DNA from: Dyella silvatica
Lineage (GTDB): Bacteria; Pseudomonadota; Gammaproteobacteria; Xanthomonadales; Rhodanobacteraceae
NCBI RefSeq assembly: GCF_026283955.1
Contig: NZ_JAPDPE010000047.1
Location: 1 to 35,809 of the forward strand
DNA length: 35,809 nt
Reading direction: 5' to 3'
Shown here: positions 26,478 to 34,666 of the stretch, one piece after another
Layout of the letters: every line of letters begins with the position of its first letter
Position numbering within the stretch: the stretch's first letter is position 1
Program-made: the position numbers and the translations under genes
The notes under the pieces: generated by a model
Told to the model about the DNA's origin: nothing
Seen by the model: the letters and a program-made list of their open reading frames with translations, nothing else
The model's database searches: none

Positions 26478-27347
26478 TTACTTGCCCTTGCCACCCGTTG
26501 CCAGATTCAGAATCGACTGCGACTGCTTCTGCAGGCCACCGGCCTCATCATCACTGAGTGACTGGGTCTTGCCGGCGGTTTCATTCTGCTTCAACACCAG
26601 CGCACCGTCGGCATTCCAGCTGGCACGCTCGGTCGTGGTCGGCTTGGCATCTTTATTGGATTTCTTCTGCTGCACCACCACCCACGGCTTACCATCTTTA
26701 TAGGCGTAGTCGGTGCTGGTAAAGCCCTTGTCGCCGTAATCGACCTGCTCACGAATGAACTTCACCGTGCTGCCTTCGCGGAACACCTGCCAGCTGCGCG
26801 AAACGTCTTTGTCCAGCTTGGTGCCTGGGGTGATCTTCATGCCACCGATATGCGCCTGCACATCTTTGAATGCGATCAACTCTTTTTCGCCTGGGGTCTG
26901 TTCGGCGACCAGCTGAGTCGAAACCGGGCCCGGAGTGCCCTGAGTCAGTGCGGCAGCCTGGATCGGCGCCTGGATCGGCATGACATAGCGGCGATCGCCA
27001 TCGGTCAGCACGGCCTGCACCACATAGAGATCGGCAGGAGTCACGTCCGCAGGGTTGTATTCCAGCTCAAACGACTGCGGCAAGGAGGCCACTGGGGCAA
27101 TGGTCTTGGTCGCCAGCGGCTTACTGTTGCTTGCCGAGACATCGACCAGGTTGATCTCCAGCTTGGCGGCTGGCGACAGCTGAGCTGTCTCGCGCAAAGC
27201 CACCGTGCCAGTCACCACATTGGCCTTGGCTGTTGTCGCGCCACCAGCATTCTTGTCCGCCGCTTGCTGCTGCGACGTATCCGAGGAGTTGCAACCGGCA
27301 ACGGCCAGTACTGCAACCGACATCAGCGACCAAACCAACCTGCGCAT
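26478..27347 (-). CDS. YbaY-like outer-membrane lipoprotein
   Basis: The protein is 289 aa. The lipoprotein signal peptide has lipobox LAVAGC (Cys19), followed by a Ser/Gln/Ala-rich spacer. Residues about 40-150 have the YbaY/YscW-like beta-sandwich pattern: VVTGTVALRETAQLSPAAKL, EINLVDVS, TIAPVASLPQSFELEYNPAD and YVVQAVLTDGDRRYV. The C-terminal 120 residues (SWQVFREGSTVKFIREQVDY and onward) form a second domain I cannot name. YbaY-family proteins are chaperone- or pilotin-like; no secretion genes are adjacent, so the role is unknown. +2 after Cys19 is Asn, not Asp, consistent with outer-membrane sorting. Confidence 0.75.
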   Translation of the reverse strand: MRRLVWSLMSVAVLAVAGCNSSDTSQQQAADKNAGGATTAKANVVTGTVALRETAQLSPAAKLEINLVDVSASNSKPLATKTIAPVASLPQSFELEYNPADVTPADLYVVQAVLTDGDRRYVMPIQAPIQAAALTQGTPGPVSTQLVAEQTPGEKELIAFKDVQAHIGGMKITPGTKLDKDVSRSWQVFREGSTVKFIREQVDYGDKGFTSTDYAYKDGKPWVVVQQKKSNKDAKPTTTERASWNADGALVLKQNETAGKTQSLSDDEAGGLQKQSQSILNLATGGKGK

Positions 27348-28138
27348 GGGGAAACCTCAATCAACTATCAATTCGGGACGCGAACTGGTCAGGCGCGTAC
27401 GCGCCGCACATTCTCGCGGGGGAAGTTTTTATCATAACGGAAAGAAAGCCGTACGGAAAAGTCAATAGAATCACGCCGCCCCATGCGCTAGCGTATGCTT
27501 GCTTTTCGCCGCCAGGCCTTCGCGGCTATGATCCCCGACATGGGGCACGGTCCTGTTTCGAATCGCTGGCGCAGGGGGCGCTATGCAACCTCAGTACACG
27601 CGGTTGAGAACTGCGGCAAGAAAACTTGCTTGCCAGACGGCAAACTCATCGTGGGGCACCCTGTTTGTTGGGTCCTTTGAATCGCCCAGGAAGCGGTTAA
27701 CGCAGCCTATCGCGCCACCTATGCAGTCCCCTTAACCAGGAGCTTGCAGCGTGCCATCCGAACGACTTTGCTCATTGGCAGTGGCTAGACACCGGATATC
27801 CATCTCCCACAAGGGGTTCGCAAATCCATCACCGTGCTTCTTGGCATGCTCTGGGCATAAGAACATTCGGTAGATGCTAGCTGAACCGCGCTGAAACAAG
27901 CGTCTCACAACAAGCACAAGATAAATCCTTGCGTAACGGCGCTGTCCTCCAGAACGCGATGTCGCGCGTTCTACCCCTCGCAAGCTTTCCTTCGTAAGTT
28001 CCATCGGCGAAGGAAATTGCTGGTTTATATGAAGATTACGAATGAATCCACAGATTCTTCACAATTCGACTAGGCCGAAAGTAAGCGTTTCGAAAGTTGG
28101 ATGTGTCGAAATTCCACCTAATCTGCTCGGGAACAGCC
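27348..28138. other. About 0.8 kb without a confident gene
   Basis: No ORF here has both a ribosome-binding site and a convincing protein. A 90-codon minus-strand frame (27732-28004) contains FLCPEHAKKHGDGFANPLWE and is the least implausible, but has no Shine-Dalgarno and is left as doubtful. The left half holds a near-palindrome (27482-27497), a good -10 (TATGAT, 27527-27532), small hairpins GCAAG-AAAA-CTTGC (27616-27629) and TTGCC/GGCAA, and an imperfect direct repeat (GGGGCACGGTCCTGTTTCGAA near 27542 versus a similar run near 27654-27682). The right end holds the XRE gene's promoter region, with repeated TCGAA words. Confidence 0.4.
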
Positions 28139-28705
28139 ATGTCAACGCAACAATATACGGTCAATGAATCTGCAGGAACCTTCGCTGATCGCGTTAAAGT
28201 GCTGATCCAGCGTGTGGGCAGCGTTACTGAAATCGCCCGCAGGTGTGGGTTTTCTGAAGGTGTGGTGCGCAGCTGGCGCGATGGAAACACCGATCCGTCT
28301 CGTGCACGTTGTGTCACGCTGGCACGGACGCTGGGTATCTCGCTGGTGTGGCTGGTTGCCGGTGAGGGCACCATCCAGTCCGAGGTGATTACCTCCGGCG
28401 AGGAAATTCCGGGCACCGAGACCTCGCTCTCGCAGCGTCACCGGACCAAGTTGCGTACGGCGGCCGATACCTTGCATGCCAGTGGCTTGGCCATGGATCC
28501 GCAGCGTTTGAATACCGCCCTGCGCATTCTGCAATCGGAGCTGGACCTGGCTGAAAGCCGTCTGTCCCTGACTGAGAATGCAGACATGTTGGCCGACCTG
28601 TACGAAATCCTCGGTCCAGGCGGTAACGATGTCGAAGCCACGGCGATGGTGGCGTTCAATCACCGTCTTGCCGAGCGCATCAAGCACAGCCGTCGGATTG
28701 CCTAA
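28139..28705 (+). CDS. XRE-family helix-turn-helix transcriptional regulator
   Basis: The 188 aa from ATG 28139 (MSTQQYTV) have a modest GGGAAC upstream. Residues about 12-68 form an HTH domain: FADRVKVLIQRVGSVTEIAR, RCGFSEGVVRSWRDGNTDPS, LARTLGISLVWLVAGEG. The phrase '..LARTLGISLVWLVAGEG' is typical of phage-repressor-like XRE regulators in which a short tail follows. The C-terminal 110 residues are helical (LSQRHRTKLRTAADTLHASG, ILQSELDLAESRLSLTENAD) and probably mediate oligomerisation. No peptidase or ligand domain is visible. It may repress itself through the TCGAA-containing words upstream (28060-28110), which is speculative. Followed by an intrinsic terminator. Confidence 0.82.
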   Translation: MSTQQYTVNESAGTFADRVKVLIQRVGSVTEIARRCGFSEGVVRSWRDGNTDPSRARCVTLARTLGISLVWLVAGEGTIQSEVITSGEEIPGTETSLSQRHRTKLRTAADTLHASGLAMDPQRLNTALRILQSELDLAESRLSLTENADMLADLYEILGPGGNDVEATAMVAFNHRLAERIKHSRRIA

Positions 28706-28715
28706 AAGCTCAATG

Positions 28716-28743
28716 AAAACGGCAGCCTAGGCTGCCGCTTTTA
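28716..28743. terminator. Intrinsic terminator between the XRE gene and glyS
   Basis: AAAACGGCAGC, loop CTAG, GCTGCCGCTTTT: a perfect 7-bp GC stem flanked by A's and T's, so it can work on both strands for these convergent genes. Confidence 0.85.
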
Positions 28744-28769
28744 CGTTTGCGGGCTTCTCAGCGAGCTGT

Positions 28770-30917
28770 TTACAAGCGCGCGATATCCGCGATCGCGGTG
28801 AACTGCGCTTTGAGCTGCCCCAACAAGGCCAGACGATTGGCGCGCACGGCCGGGTTTTCGGCATTGACCAGGACCGCGTCGAAAAACGCGTTCACCGGTG
28901 CATGCAATTGGGCCAATCGAGCCAACACGGCGGTGTAATCGCCTGCTAGCAGGGGCGCTGCGGTATCGGCCTTGGCTGCATCGAGCGCGGCGGCGAGATC
29001 GTTCTCGGCCTTCGCCTCGAAATGCACAGGATCGACCACTGCCCCGATCGCCGGTGCACCGGTCTCTTCTGCTTGTTTGCGCAGAATATTCGCGACGCGC
29101 TTGTTGGCCGCGGCAAGGCTGTCGGCCTCAGGCCGGCGACCAAACTCTGCCACCGCACGCAGACGGCGATCAAAATCGGCGAGGCTGGCTGGCTGTACGG
29201 CCAGTACCGCCTCAAATTGCTCGCTGCTGAATCCTTGCTCGGCGTAATAACCGCGCAAGCGATCGAAGACGAAATCACACAAGTCATTGACTAGTTCGGC
29301 GCGACGCTTGCCTGCATCGAGTGCCGGGGCTTTACCGTCCTTGCCTTTGCCCAGACCTGCTGCCAGCGCGGCCTCTGGCAGCAGCTCCAAGGCTTCAACG
29401 AAGCTGCCCCTGAGATCCAGCTCCAACCCGCCTTCGACGAGGGTGCGCGCCAGGCCCAGCGCCGCGCGGCGTAGGGCGAAAGGATCTTTGTTGCCGCTGG
29501 GCTTCATGCCCACCGCAAAAATACCCGCCAGGGTGTCTAACCGCTCCGCCACGGCAAGCACCTGCCCAACCTTGCCAGCAGCGATGGCATCGCCGGCAAA
29601 GCGCGGTTGGTAGTAGCTGTCCAACGCATCGGCGACGTCTGCCGGCTCGCCATGATGTGCGGCGTAATAGCGGCCCATCACACCTTGTAATTCGGGAAAT
29701 TCACCGACCATGCGCGTCAGCAAATCGCACTTGCTCAGCGCGGCGGCACGCGTCGCCTGGCCGGCATCCACGCCCACTCGATTGGCGACGATACGCGCCA
29801 GTTCGGCGACGCGAATGCTCTTGTCCCACAGGCTGCCCAACGCTTGCTGATAGGTGACATTTTTCAAGGCATCCTGATAACCGGCAAGCGAGGTTTTCAG
29901 ATCTTCATCCCAGAAAAATTTGGCATCGGCGAAACGCGGCCGTATCACCCGCTCATAACCCTTGCGGATCTCGGCCGGATCTTTGCTTTGAATATTGGCG
30001 ATGCCAATGAAGTGTTCGGTGAGTTTGCCTTCGGCGTCAAACACCGGCACGAACTTTTGGTTAGTCTCCATGGTGGTGACCAACGCTTCGGGCGGCACAC
30101 TCAAGAACTCGCGCTCAAATGTGCAAGCAATCGCCACCGGCCACTCGGTGAGATTCGCAATCTCGTGCAGCAACGCATGATCTAACCGAGGCATGCCACC
30201 GGTTTCTTTCGCCACACGGGCGACTTCATCGTGAATGCGCTGCCTGCGTTCTGCCGGATCCGCCAATACCTTGGCCGCGCGCATCGCATCCAGCCAGCTG
30301 TCTGCATCGGCAATGTGCACCGGTTGCGGATGCATGAAACGATGCCCGCGCGACTGGCGCCCGCTGCGCAAACCAAGCACGTCGCCATCGATGATGTCGG
30401 CACCATGCAAAATCACCAGCCAATGCACCGGGCGTACAAAGCTGTAATCGTGATCGCTCCAACGCATCGGCTTGGGAATGGGCAAGCCCTTCAGGGCTTC
30501 GCTGACGATTTCCGGCAAGAGGGTCGCCACCGGCTGGCCGGGTTTCACGGCGCGGAAAACGAACCAGTCACCCTTGTCGGTCTCCAGTTTTTCCAATTGC
30601 TCGACACTGACGCCGCAGGATTGCGCAAAGCCAAGCAGGGCCTTGCCAGGCTGCCCGTTTGCATCCAGCGCGGCACTGATCGCGGGGCCGCGGCGCTCAA
30701 GCGTCTGCTCCGGTTGGGTGGTCGCCACTTCGGGTATATAGACGGCTAAACGTCTAGGCGAAGCATAGACTTTGGCAAGATCGAGCGCAGCATCGACACC
30801 ACGCTTGGCCAGACCGTCGCAAATGCCGCGCTGAAAAGCGGCCGCCAGTTCATCCAGCGCTTTCGGTGGCAGTTCTTCGGTGCCCAGCTCGATCAGCAAT
30901 GACTTGGTGGCGCTCAT
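28770..30917 (-). CDS. glyS: Glycyl-tRNA synthetase beta subunit
   Basis: The protein is 715 aa (E. coli 689). N-terminus [20 protein letters not shown], then [66 protein letters not shown] and [23 protein letters not shown], all diagnostic. The HD-like and anticodon-binding C-terminal domains end with the run [22 protein letters not shown]. The beta subunit carries tRNA recognition in the alpha2beta2 enzyme. ATG at 30917 overlaps the glyQ stop (ATGA), so the two subunits are translationally coupled. The length excess lies in an Ala/Gly/Lys-rich insertion around [20 protein letters not shown]. Confidence 0.98.
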   Translation of the reverse strand: MSATKSLLIELGTEELPPKALDELAAAFQRGICDGLAKRGVDAALDLAKVYASPRRLAVYIPEVATTQPEQTLERRGPAISAALDANGQPGKALLGFAQSCGVSVEQLEKLETDKGDWFVFRAVKPGQPVATLLPEIVSEALKGLPIPKPMRWSDHDYSFVRPVHWLVILHGADIIDGDVLGLRSGRQSRGHRFMHPQPVHIADADSWLDAMRAAKVLADPAERRQRIHDEVARVAKETGGMPRLDHALLHEIANLTEWPVAIACTFEREFLSVPPEALVTTMETNQKFVPVFDAEGKLTEHFIGIANIQSKDPAEIRKGYERVIRPRFADAKFFWDEDLKTSLAGYQDALKNVTYQQALGSLWDKSIRVAELARIVANRVGVDAGQATRAAALSKCDLLTRMVGEFPELQGVMGRYYAAHHGEPADVADALDSYYQPRFAGDAIAAGKVGQVLAVAERLDTLAGIFAVGMKPSGNKDPFALRRAALGLARTLVEGGLELDLRGSFVEALELLPEAALAAGLGKGKDGKAPALDAGKRRAELVNDLCDFVFDRLRGYYAEQGFSSEQFEAVLAVQPASLADFDRRLRAVAEFGRRPEADSLAAANKRVANILRKQAEETGAPAIGAVVDPVHFEAKAENDLAAALDAAKADTAAPLLAGDYTAVLARLAQLHAPVNAFFDAVLVNAENPAVRANRLALLGQLKAQFTAIADIARL

Positions 30918-31822
30918 GCGGCCTGCTCCTGCTTATGCTTCAGGCCGGGAAAGCCGAGTTTTTCTCGCTGCGCCACATAGGTTTCGGCGACACTGCGGGA
31001 AAGCGTGCGCACGCGCAGAATGTAACGCTGACGCTCGGTGACGCTGATGGCACGGCGGGCGTCCAGCAAATTGAATGTATGGCTGGCCTTCATCACTTGC
31101 TCGTAGGCAGGTAGCGGCAAATTCGCCGCGATCAACTTGTTCGCCTCGCCCTCGCAGACGTCGAACCAACGCAATAGTTCGGCGACATTCGCGTGCTCGA
31201 AGTTGTAGGTGCTTTGTTCCACTTCGTTCTGGTGGAACACATCGCCATAAGTCACTTTGCCGCGCGGGCCATCGGTCCAGATCAGGTCGTAAACGTTGTC
31301 GACGTTTTGCAAATACATCGCCAGACGCTCAAGGCCATAGGTGATTTCGCCGGTCACCGGGCGGCACTCCAGGCCACCGGCCTGTTGGAAATAGGTGAAC
31401 TGAGTCACCTCCATGCCATTGAGCCAGACCTCCCAGCCGAGCCCCCAGGCACCGAGGGTCGGCGACTCCCAGTTGTCTTCGACAAAGCGCAGGTCGTGCA
31501 CTAATGGGTCCAGGCCCAGCTCCTTCAGCGAGCCGATATACAGCTCCAGAATGTTCTCGGGATTGGGCTTCATTACCACCTGGTATTGGTAGTAGTGCTG
31601 CAGTCGATTGGGATTTTCGCCGTAACGACCGTCGGTGGGGCGGCGTGAGGGTTGCACATAAGCCGCCGCCCACGGCTCCGGACCGAGCGAGCGCAGAAAA
31701 GTAGCTGGGTGAAACGTGCCTGCGCCGACCTCGGTATCGAGTGGCTGCAACAACACACAACCCTGGGCCGCCCAATAGCGGTTTAGGGTCTGGATCACAT
31801 CCTGAAAGGTACGCGCGGACAT
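30914..31822 (-). CDS. glyQ: Glycyl-tRNA synthetase alpha subunit
   Basis: The protein is 302 aa (E. coli 303), without gaps. Signature blocks: [100 protein letters not shown] and [20 protein letters not shown]. This subunit forms the class II catalytic core that makes glycyl-adenylate. First gene of the glyQ-glyS operon, divergent from the GspE-like gene. A 10-bp inverted repeat lies in its upstream region. Confidence 0.98.
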   Translation of the reverse strand: MSARTFQDVIQTLNRYWAAQGCVLLQPLDTEVGAGTFHPATFLRSLGPEPWAAAYVQPSRRPTDGRYGENPNRLQHYYQYQVVMKPNPENILELYIGSLKELGLDPLVHDLRFVEDNWESPTLGAWGLGWEVWLNGMEVTQFTYFQQAGGLECRPVTGEITYGLERLAMYLQNVDNVYDLIWTDGPRGKVTYGDVFHQNEVEQSTYNFEHANVAELLRWFDVCEGEANKLIAANLPLPAYEQVMKASHTFNLLDARRAISVTERQRYILRVRTLSRSVAETYVAQREKLGFPGLKHKQEQAA

Positions 31823-31839
31823 GGCTTTCCGTGACCTGT

Positions 31840-31875
31840 AATAAAGCGGGTTAGTATAGCTGCGACCGCTTTATT
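31840..31875. promoter_or_regulatory. 10-bp inverted repeat between divergent glyQ and the GspE-like gene
   Basis: AATAAAGCGG (31840-31849) and CCGCTTTATT (31866-31875) are perfect reverse complements around a 16-nt spacer. The spacer contains TATACT on the minus strand, usable as a glyQ -10. An operator, or a hairpin in the glyQ leader, would both fit. Confidence 0.45.
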
Positions 31876-31919
31876 CGCTGGCATGTTGACTGGCGAAAGC
31901 TGACCTGAGAGATGGCTTC

Positions 31920-33644
31920 ATGGTCGCATTACCGCACTCCACATCCCTGCTCGGCCGTCGTGGCCGCCTCGCCCTTGATGAACTGCTGGCTTCCCTGGTG
32001 GTTGATGGCTATCTGCTGGCTGAAGATGCCAAGCAGGTACGCATGGGCGCGCGCAGCGGGCGAACCACCGTGGAGTTGCACCCGCTGGTCGTCATCGCCA
32101 ACGCCAAGCTGCCCAACCAGCGCGTGCCCGGCCGGCCGCTCAGCCTGGAGGGTTTGACGGAGTGGCTGGCGGCCCAGTCAGGGCTGCCGTATCTGAAGAT
32201 CGACCCGATGAAGATCAATGCGGCCGCGGTCACTCAGGTGGTAAGCCATGGCTATGCGCAGCGACATCGGATTTTGCCGGTGGATGCCGCCGCTGGCGAG
32301 GTGACCTTTGCCACCTGCGAACCATTTGATGCCGCCTGGGCTACCGATCTGGCGCATATGCTGCGCCGTGATGTCCGCCGAGTGGTGGCCAACCCGCTGG
32401 ATATCAATCGCTATTTGCTGGAATTCTACGGCGTTCAGCGCTCGATCCAACTCGCCCAGGATACCAAGACCACCGGCTACGACTCATCGGCGATCCTCAA
32501 CTTCGAGCAGCTTGTCGAGCTCGGCAAGAATGGCGAGGTCGGCGCGGATGACCGCCATGTGGTGCATATCGTTGACTGGCTGCTGCAGTACGCCTTTGAA
32601 CAGCGCGCCTCGGACATTCATCTTGAGCCACGCCGCGAAGCCGGACAAATGGACGTCGCCGAAAAGCGCCGCCCGCAAGACGGCCGCATCAAGACTCGTT
32701 CGTCTACCGGTCGCGAGGTGGAGCTGCGTATTTCGTCAATGCCGACTGCGTTCGGCGAGAAAATGGTGATGCGTATCTTCGACCCGGATATCGTCGCCAA
32801 GGATTTCAGCCAGCTTGGATTCTCTAGCGAAGAGGACGCGCGCTGGCGCAGCATGGTCGAGCGGCCGCACGGCATTGTGCTGGTCACTGGCCCGACCGGT
32901 TCCGGCAAGACCACCACGCTTTACTCCACGCTGAAACATCTGGCGACGCCGGCCATCAATGTCTGCACGGTGGAGGACCCGATTGAAATGGTCAGCCCCG
33001 AATTCAACCAAATGCAGGTACAACCCGCGATCGATCTTGACTTCGCCACCGGCGTACGCACCCTGCTTCGGCAGGATCCAGACATCATCATGATCGGCGA
33101 AATCCGCGATCTGGAAACCGCGCAGATGGCGGTACAGGCCTCGCTGACCGGCCACCTGGTACTTTCCACCCTGCATACCAACGATGCGCCGAGCGCGGTC
33201 ACCCGCCTGCTCGACTTAGGTGTGCCGCATTACCTGAGTCAGTCGACGCTGACCGGCGTCGTGGCTCAACGCCTGGTGCGCACGCTATGCGCGCATTGCA
33301 AACACGCGACCGAGCAGGATCCGCACGAGTGGGTCGCCTTGACCCATGGCTGGTCGTTGCCGGTTCCCGAGCAGGTGTTCAAACCCGTGGGCTGTCTGGA
33401 GTGCCGCCATACCGGTTTCATGGGGCGCACCGGTATTTACGAGATGATGCAGCTCTCACCACGGCTACGCGGTCTGATTTCATCCCAGCTCGATCTCGGT
33501 AACTTCGGCACGGCGGCGCTGGCTGAGGGCTTATGTCCTTTGCGCATCTCGGCCGCCACGCAAGTCGCCCGTGGCCTGACGACGGTGAAGGAAGTGCTTA
33601 TGGTGTTACCGCCGATCGAAGCCATTTCCGAGGATGCGGTATAA
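31920..33644 (+). CDS. GspE/PulE-type secretion ATPase (orphan) with about 35-residue internal deletion
   Basis: The protein is 574 aa. N-terminal MshEN-like domain (residues about 10-160: LDELLASLVVDGYLLAEDAK, LAAQSGLPYLKIDPMKINAA), then an N2-like domain and the RecA-like ATPase: Walker A GPTGSGKTTT near residue 324, Asp box DPIEM, Walker B IIMIGEIRDLETAQM, His box HLVLSTLHTNDAPSA, and the zinc tetracysteine CAHC...CLEC. Between SDIHLEPRREAG and QMDVAEKRRPQDGR (junction about 32645) the family has about 35 more residues, including the RFRIDG strand; here they are missing in frame. No other type II secretion or pilus gene is adjacent. As written the N2 domain is probably unable to fold. Confidence 0.85.
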   Translation: MVALPHSTSLLGRRGRLALDELLASLVVDGYLLAEDAKQVRMGARSGRTTVELHPLVVIANAKLPNQRVPGRPLSLEGLTEWLAAQSGLPYLKIDPMKINAAAVTQVVSHGYAQRHRILPVDAAAGEVTFATCEPFDAAWATDLAHMLRRDVRRVVANPLDINRYLLEFYGVQRSIQLAQDTKTTGYDSSAILNFEQLVELGKNGEVGADDRHVVHIVDWLLQYAFEQRASDIHLEPRREAGQMDVAEKRRPQDGRIKTRSSTGREVELRISSMPTAFGEKMVMRIFDPDIVAKDFSQLGFSSEEDARWRSMVERPHGIVLVTGPTGSGKTTTLYSTLKHLATPAINVCTVEDPIEMVSPEFNQMQVQPAIDLDFATGVRTLLRQDPDIIMIGEIRDLETAQMAVQASLTGHLVLSTLHTNDAPSAVTRLLDLGVPHYLSQSTLTGVVAQRLVRTLCAHCKHATEQDPHEWVALTHGWSLPVPEQVFKPVGCLECRHTGFMGRTGIYEMMQLSPRLRGLISSQLDLGNFGTAALAEGLCPLRISAATQVARGLTTVKEVLMVLPPIEAISEDAV

Positions 33645-33685
33645 GTACGTCCCATCGCTAAAGCTTTGCCACAGATTCTGTACGC

Positions 33686-34330
33686 ATGAAACCTGTTCTT
33701 ATCATTCGCACCGGTCGCGCGCCGGACTCGATCCGCGCCCGCCACGGCGATTTTCCACACTGGTTCCGTATCAGCGCGCAGCTTGCTTTGCCCAAGCTGC
33801 GCGTCGTCGATGTGGCCGCCGGCGAAAGCCTGCCCCCGCCACAAGAGGTCGCGGGAGCCATCATCACCGGCTCGGCGGCCATGGTTACCGAACGTGCCGC
33901 ATGGAGCGAACATGCGCTGGGTGGCCGAGTCGACTATCTACCTGGCGGCCGCGAAATCGGCACCGTTCCCATCGAGGTACTCGCCCAAGCGAAGCAAGAT
34001 GCTTTGGCCGCCCGTTTGCCGGCTAGCTTCCGTGCGCATACCACGCATGAGCAAAGTGTCTTGGAGGCGCCGGCTGGTGCCGTGGTGTTGGCGCAGTCTG
34101 TGCGCGACCCCCATCAGCTGCTGCGCTACGGTAAGCATGCCGTCAGCACGCAGTTTCATCCTGAATTCAACGCCGATGTGATGCGCGCTTATATTCATCG
34201 CAAACGTGCAGACATGCAGCGCGAAGGATTTGACCCGCGGCATACCTTCAAGCAGGTAGCCGCCACGCCGATCGCGCGCCGTTTGCTATCGCATTTCGCG
34301 CGTTATCACGGTTTGGCTGCCGCCCGCTAA
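33686..34330 (+). CDS. Class I glutamine amidotransferase-like protein missing its nucleophile elbow
   Basis: The protein is 214 aa, GMP-synthase-amidotransferase-like. N-terminus PVLIIRTGRAPDSIRARHGD, then GAIITGSAAMVTERAAWSE, HALGGRVDYLPGGREIGTV and STQFHPEFNADVMRAYI, which holds the His and Glu of the triad. In this family the block between the 'ERAAWSE' helix and 'HALGG' carries about 27 residues with the catalytic cysteine in G-x-C-x-GHQ-LMA. Here residue E75 is joined directly to H76, so the Cys nucleophile is gone while both flanks are perfect. The coding frame is kept. Likely inactive for glutamine hydrolysis as written. It follows the GspE-like gene by 41 bp. Confidence 0.85.
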   Translation: MKPVLIIRTGRAPDSIRARHGDFPHWFRISAQLALPKLRVVDVAAGESLPPPQEVAGAIITGSAAMVTERAAWSEHALGGRVDYLPGGREIGTVPIEVLAQAKQDALAARLPASFRAHTTHEQSVLEAPAGAVVLAQSVRDPHQLLRYGKHAVSTQFHPEFNADVMRAYIHRKRADMQREGFDPRHTFKQVAATPIARRLLSHFARYHGLAAAR

Positions 34331-34333
34331 ACC

Positions 34334-34657
34334 CTATCGCTCACGCGGTGGCATCGGGAACGGCATCACTTTTTGACCATCACTGGCATCGCGAATCGCC
34401 AGTGATCCCTTGCGTTCGACTTCTTCGATACGCAACACCGACTGCATCGGTAAATGCAGCACGCGGGTGTCTTTGAACTCCTCCCGCAACCGCTCTTCGG
34501 TGGGGTCGACCAACAGCCCTTCGCCGACTGGCTCAAAGACTAGTTCACCTACTTCGGTAAAGCCCCAGAGCCCGCTGGATGCGACGTGACGCGCATACAG
34601 CTCATAGCATTTACCTAGGTGCAGGAAGGTGATTTTGTAGAGTTTCTTATTGCGCAG
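34334..34657 (-). CDS. DUF1820 family protein, no ATG start visible
   Basis: A minus-strand frame ending at TAG 34334-34336 encodes about 107 residues: RNKKLYKITFLHLGKCYELY, then ARHVASSGLWGFTEVGELVF, VDPTEERLREEFKDTRVLHL, PMQSVLRIEEVERKGSLAIR and a PFPMPPRER end. This is the DUF1820 pattern, full length to the C-terminus. There is no ATG, GTG or TTG in frame: reading back one meets CTG (34657-34655) and then a stop at TAA, 5 codons upstream. The rhomboid gene stops 9 nt before this CTG and no Shine-Dalgarno is visible. Either CTG is used through coupling, or the start region was deleted. Function of the family unknown. Confidence 0.75.
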   Translation of the reverse strand: MRNKKLYKITFLHLGKCYELYARHVASSGLWGFTEVGELVFEPVGEGLLVDPTEERLREEFKDTRVLHLPMQSVLRIEEVERKGSLAIRDASDGQKVMPFPMPPRER

Positions 34658-34666
34658 GGTGCAAGT

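Noticed and set aside
27732-28004. 90-codon minus-strand ORF containing FLCPEHAKKHG
   Set aside because: No Shine-Dalgarno, no recognised family, and only a short basic frame; noted but not called as a gene.
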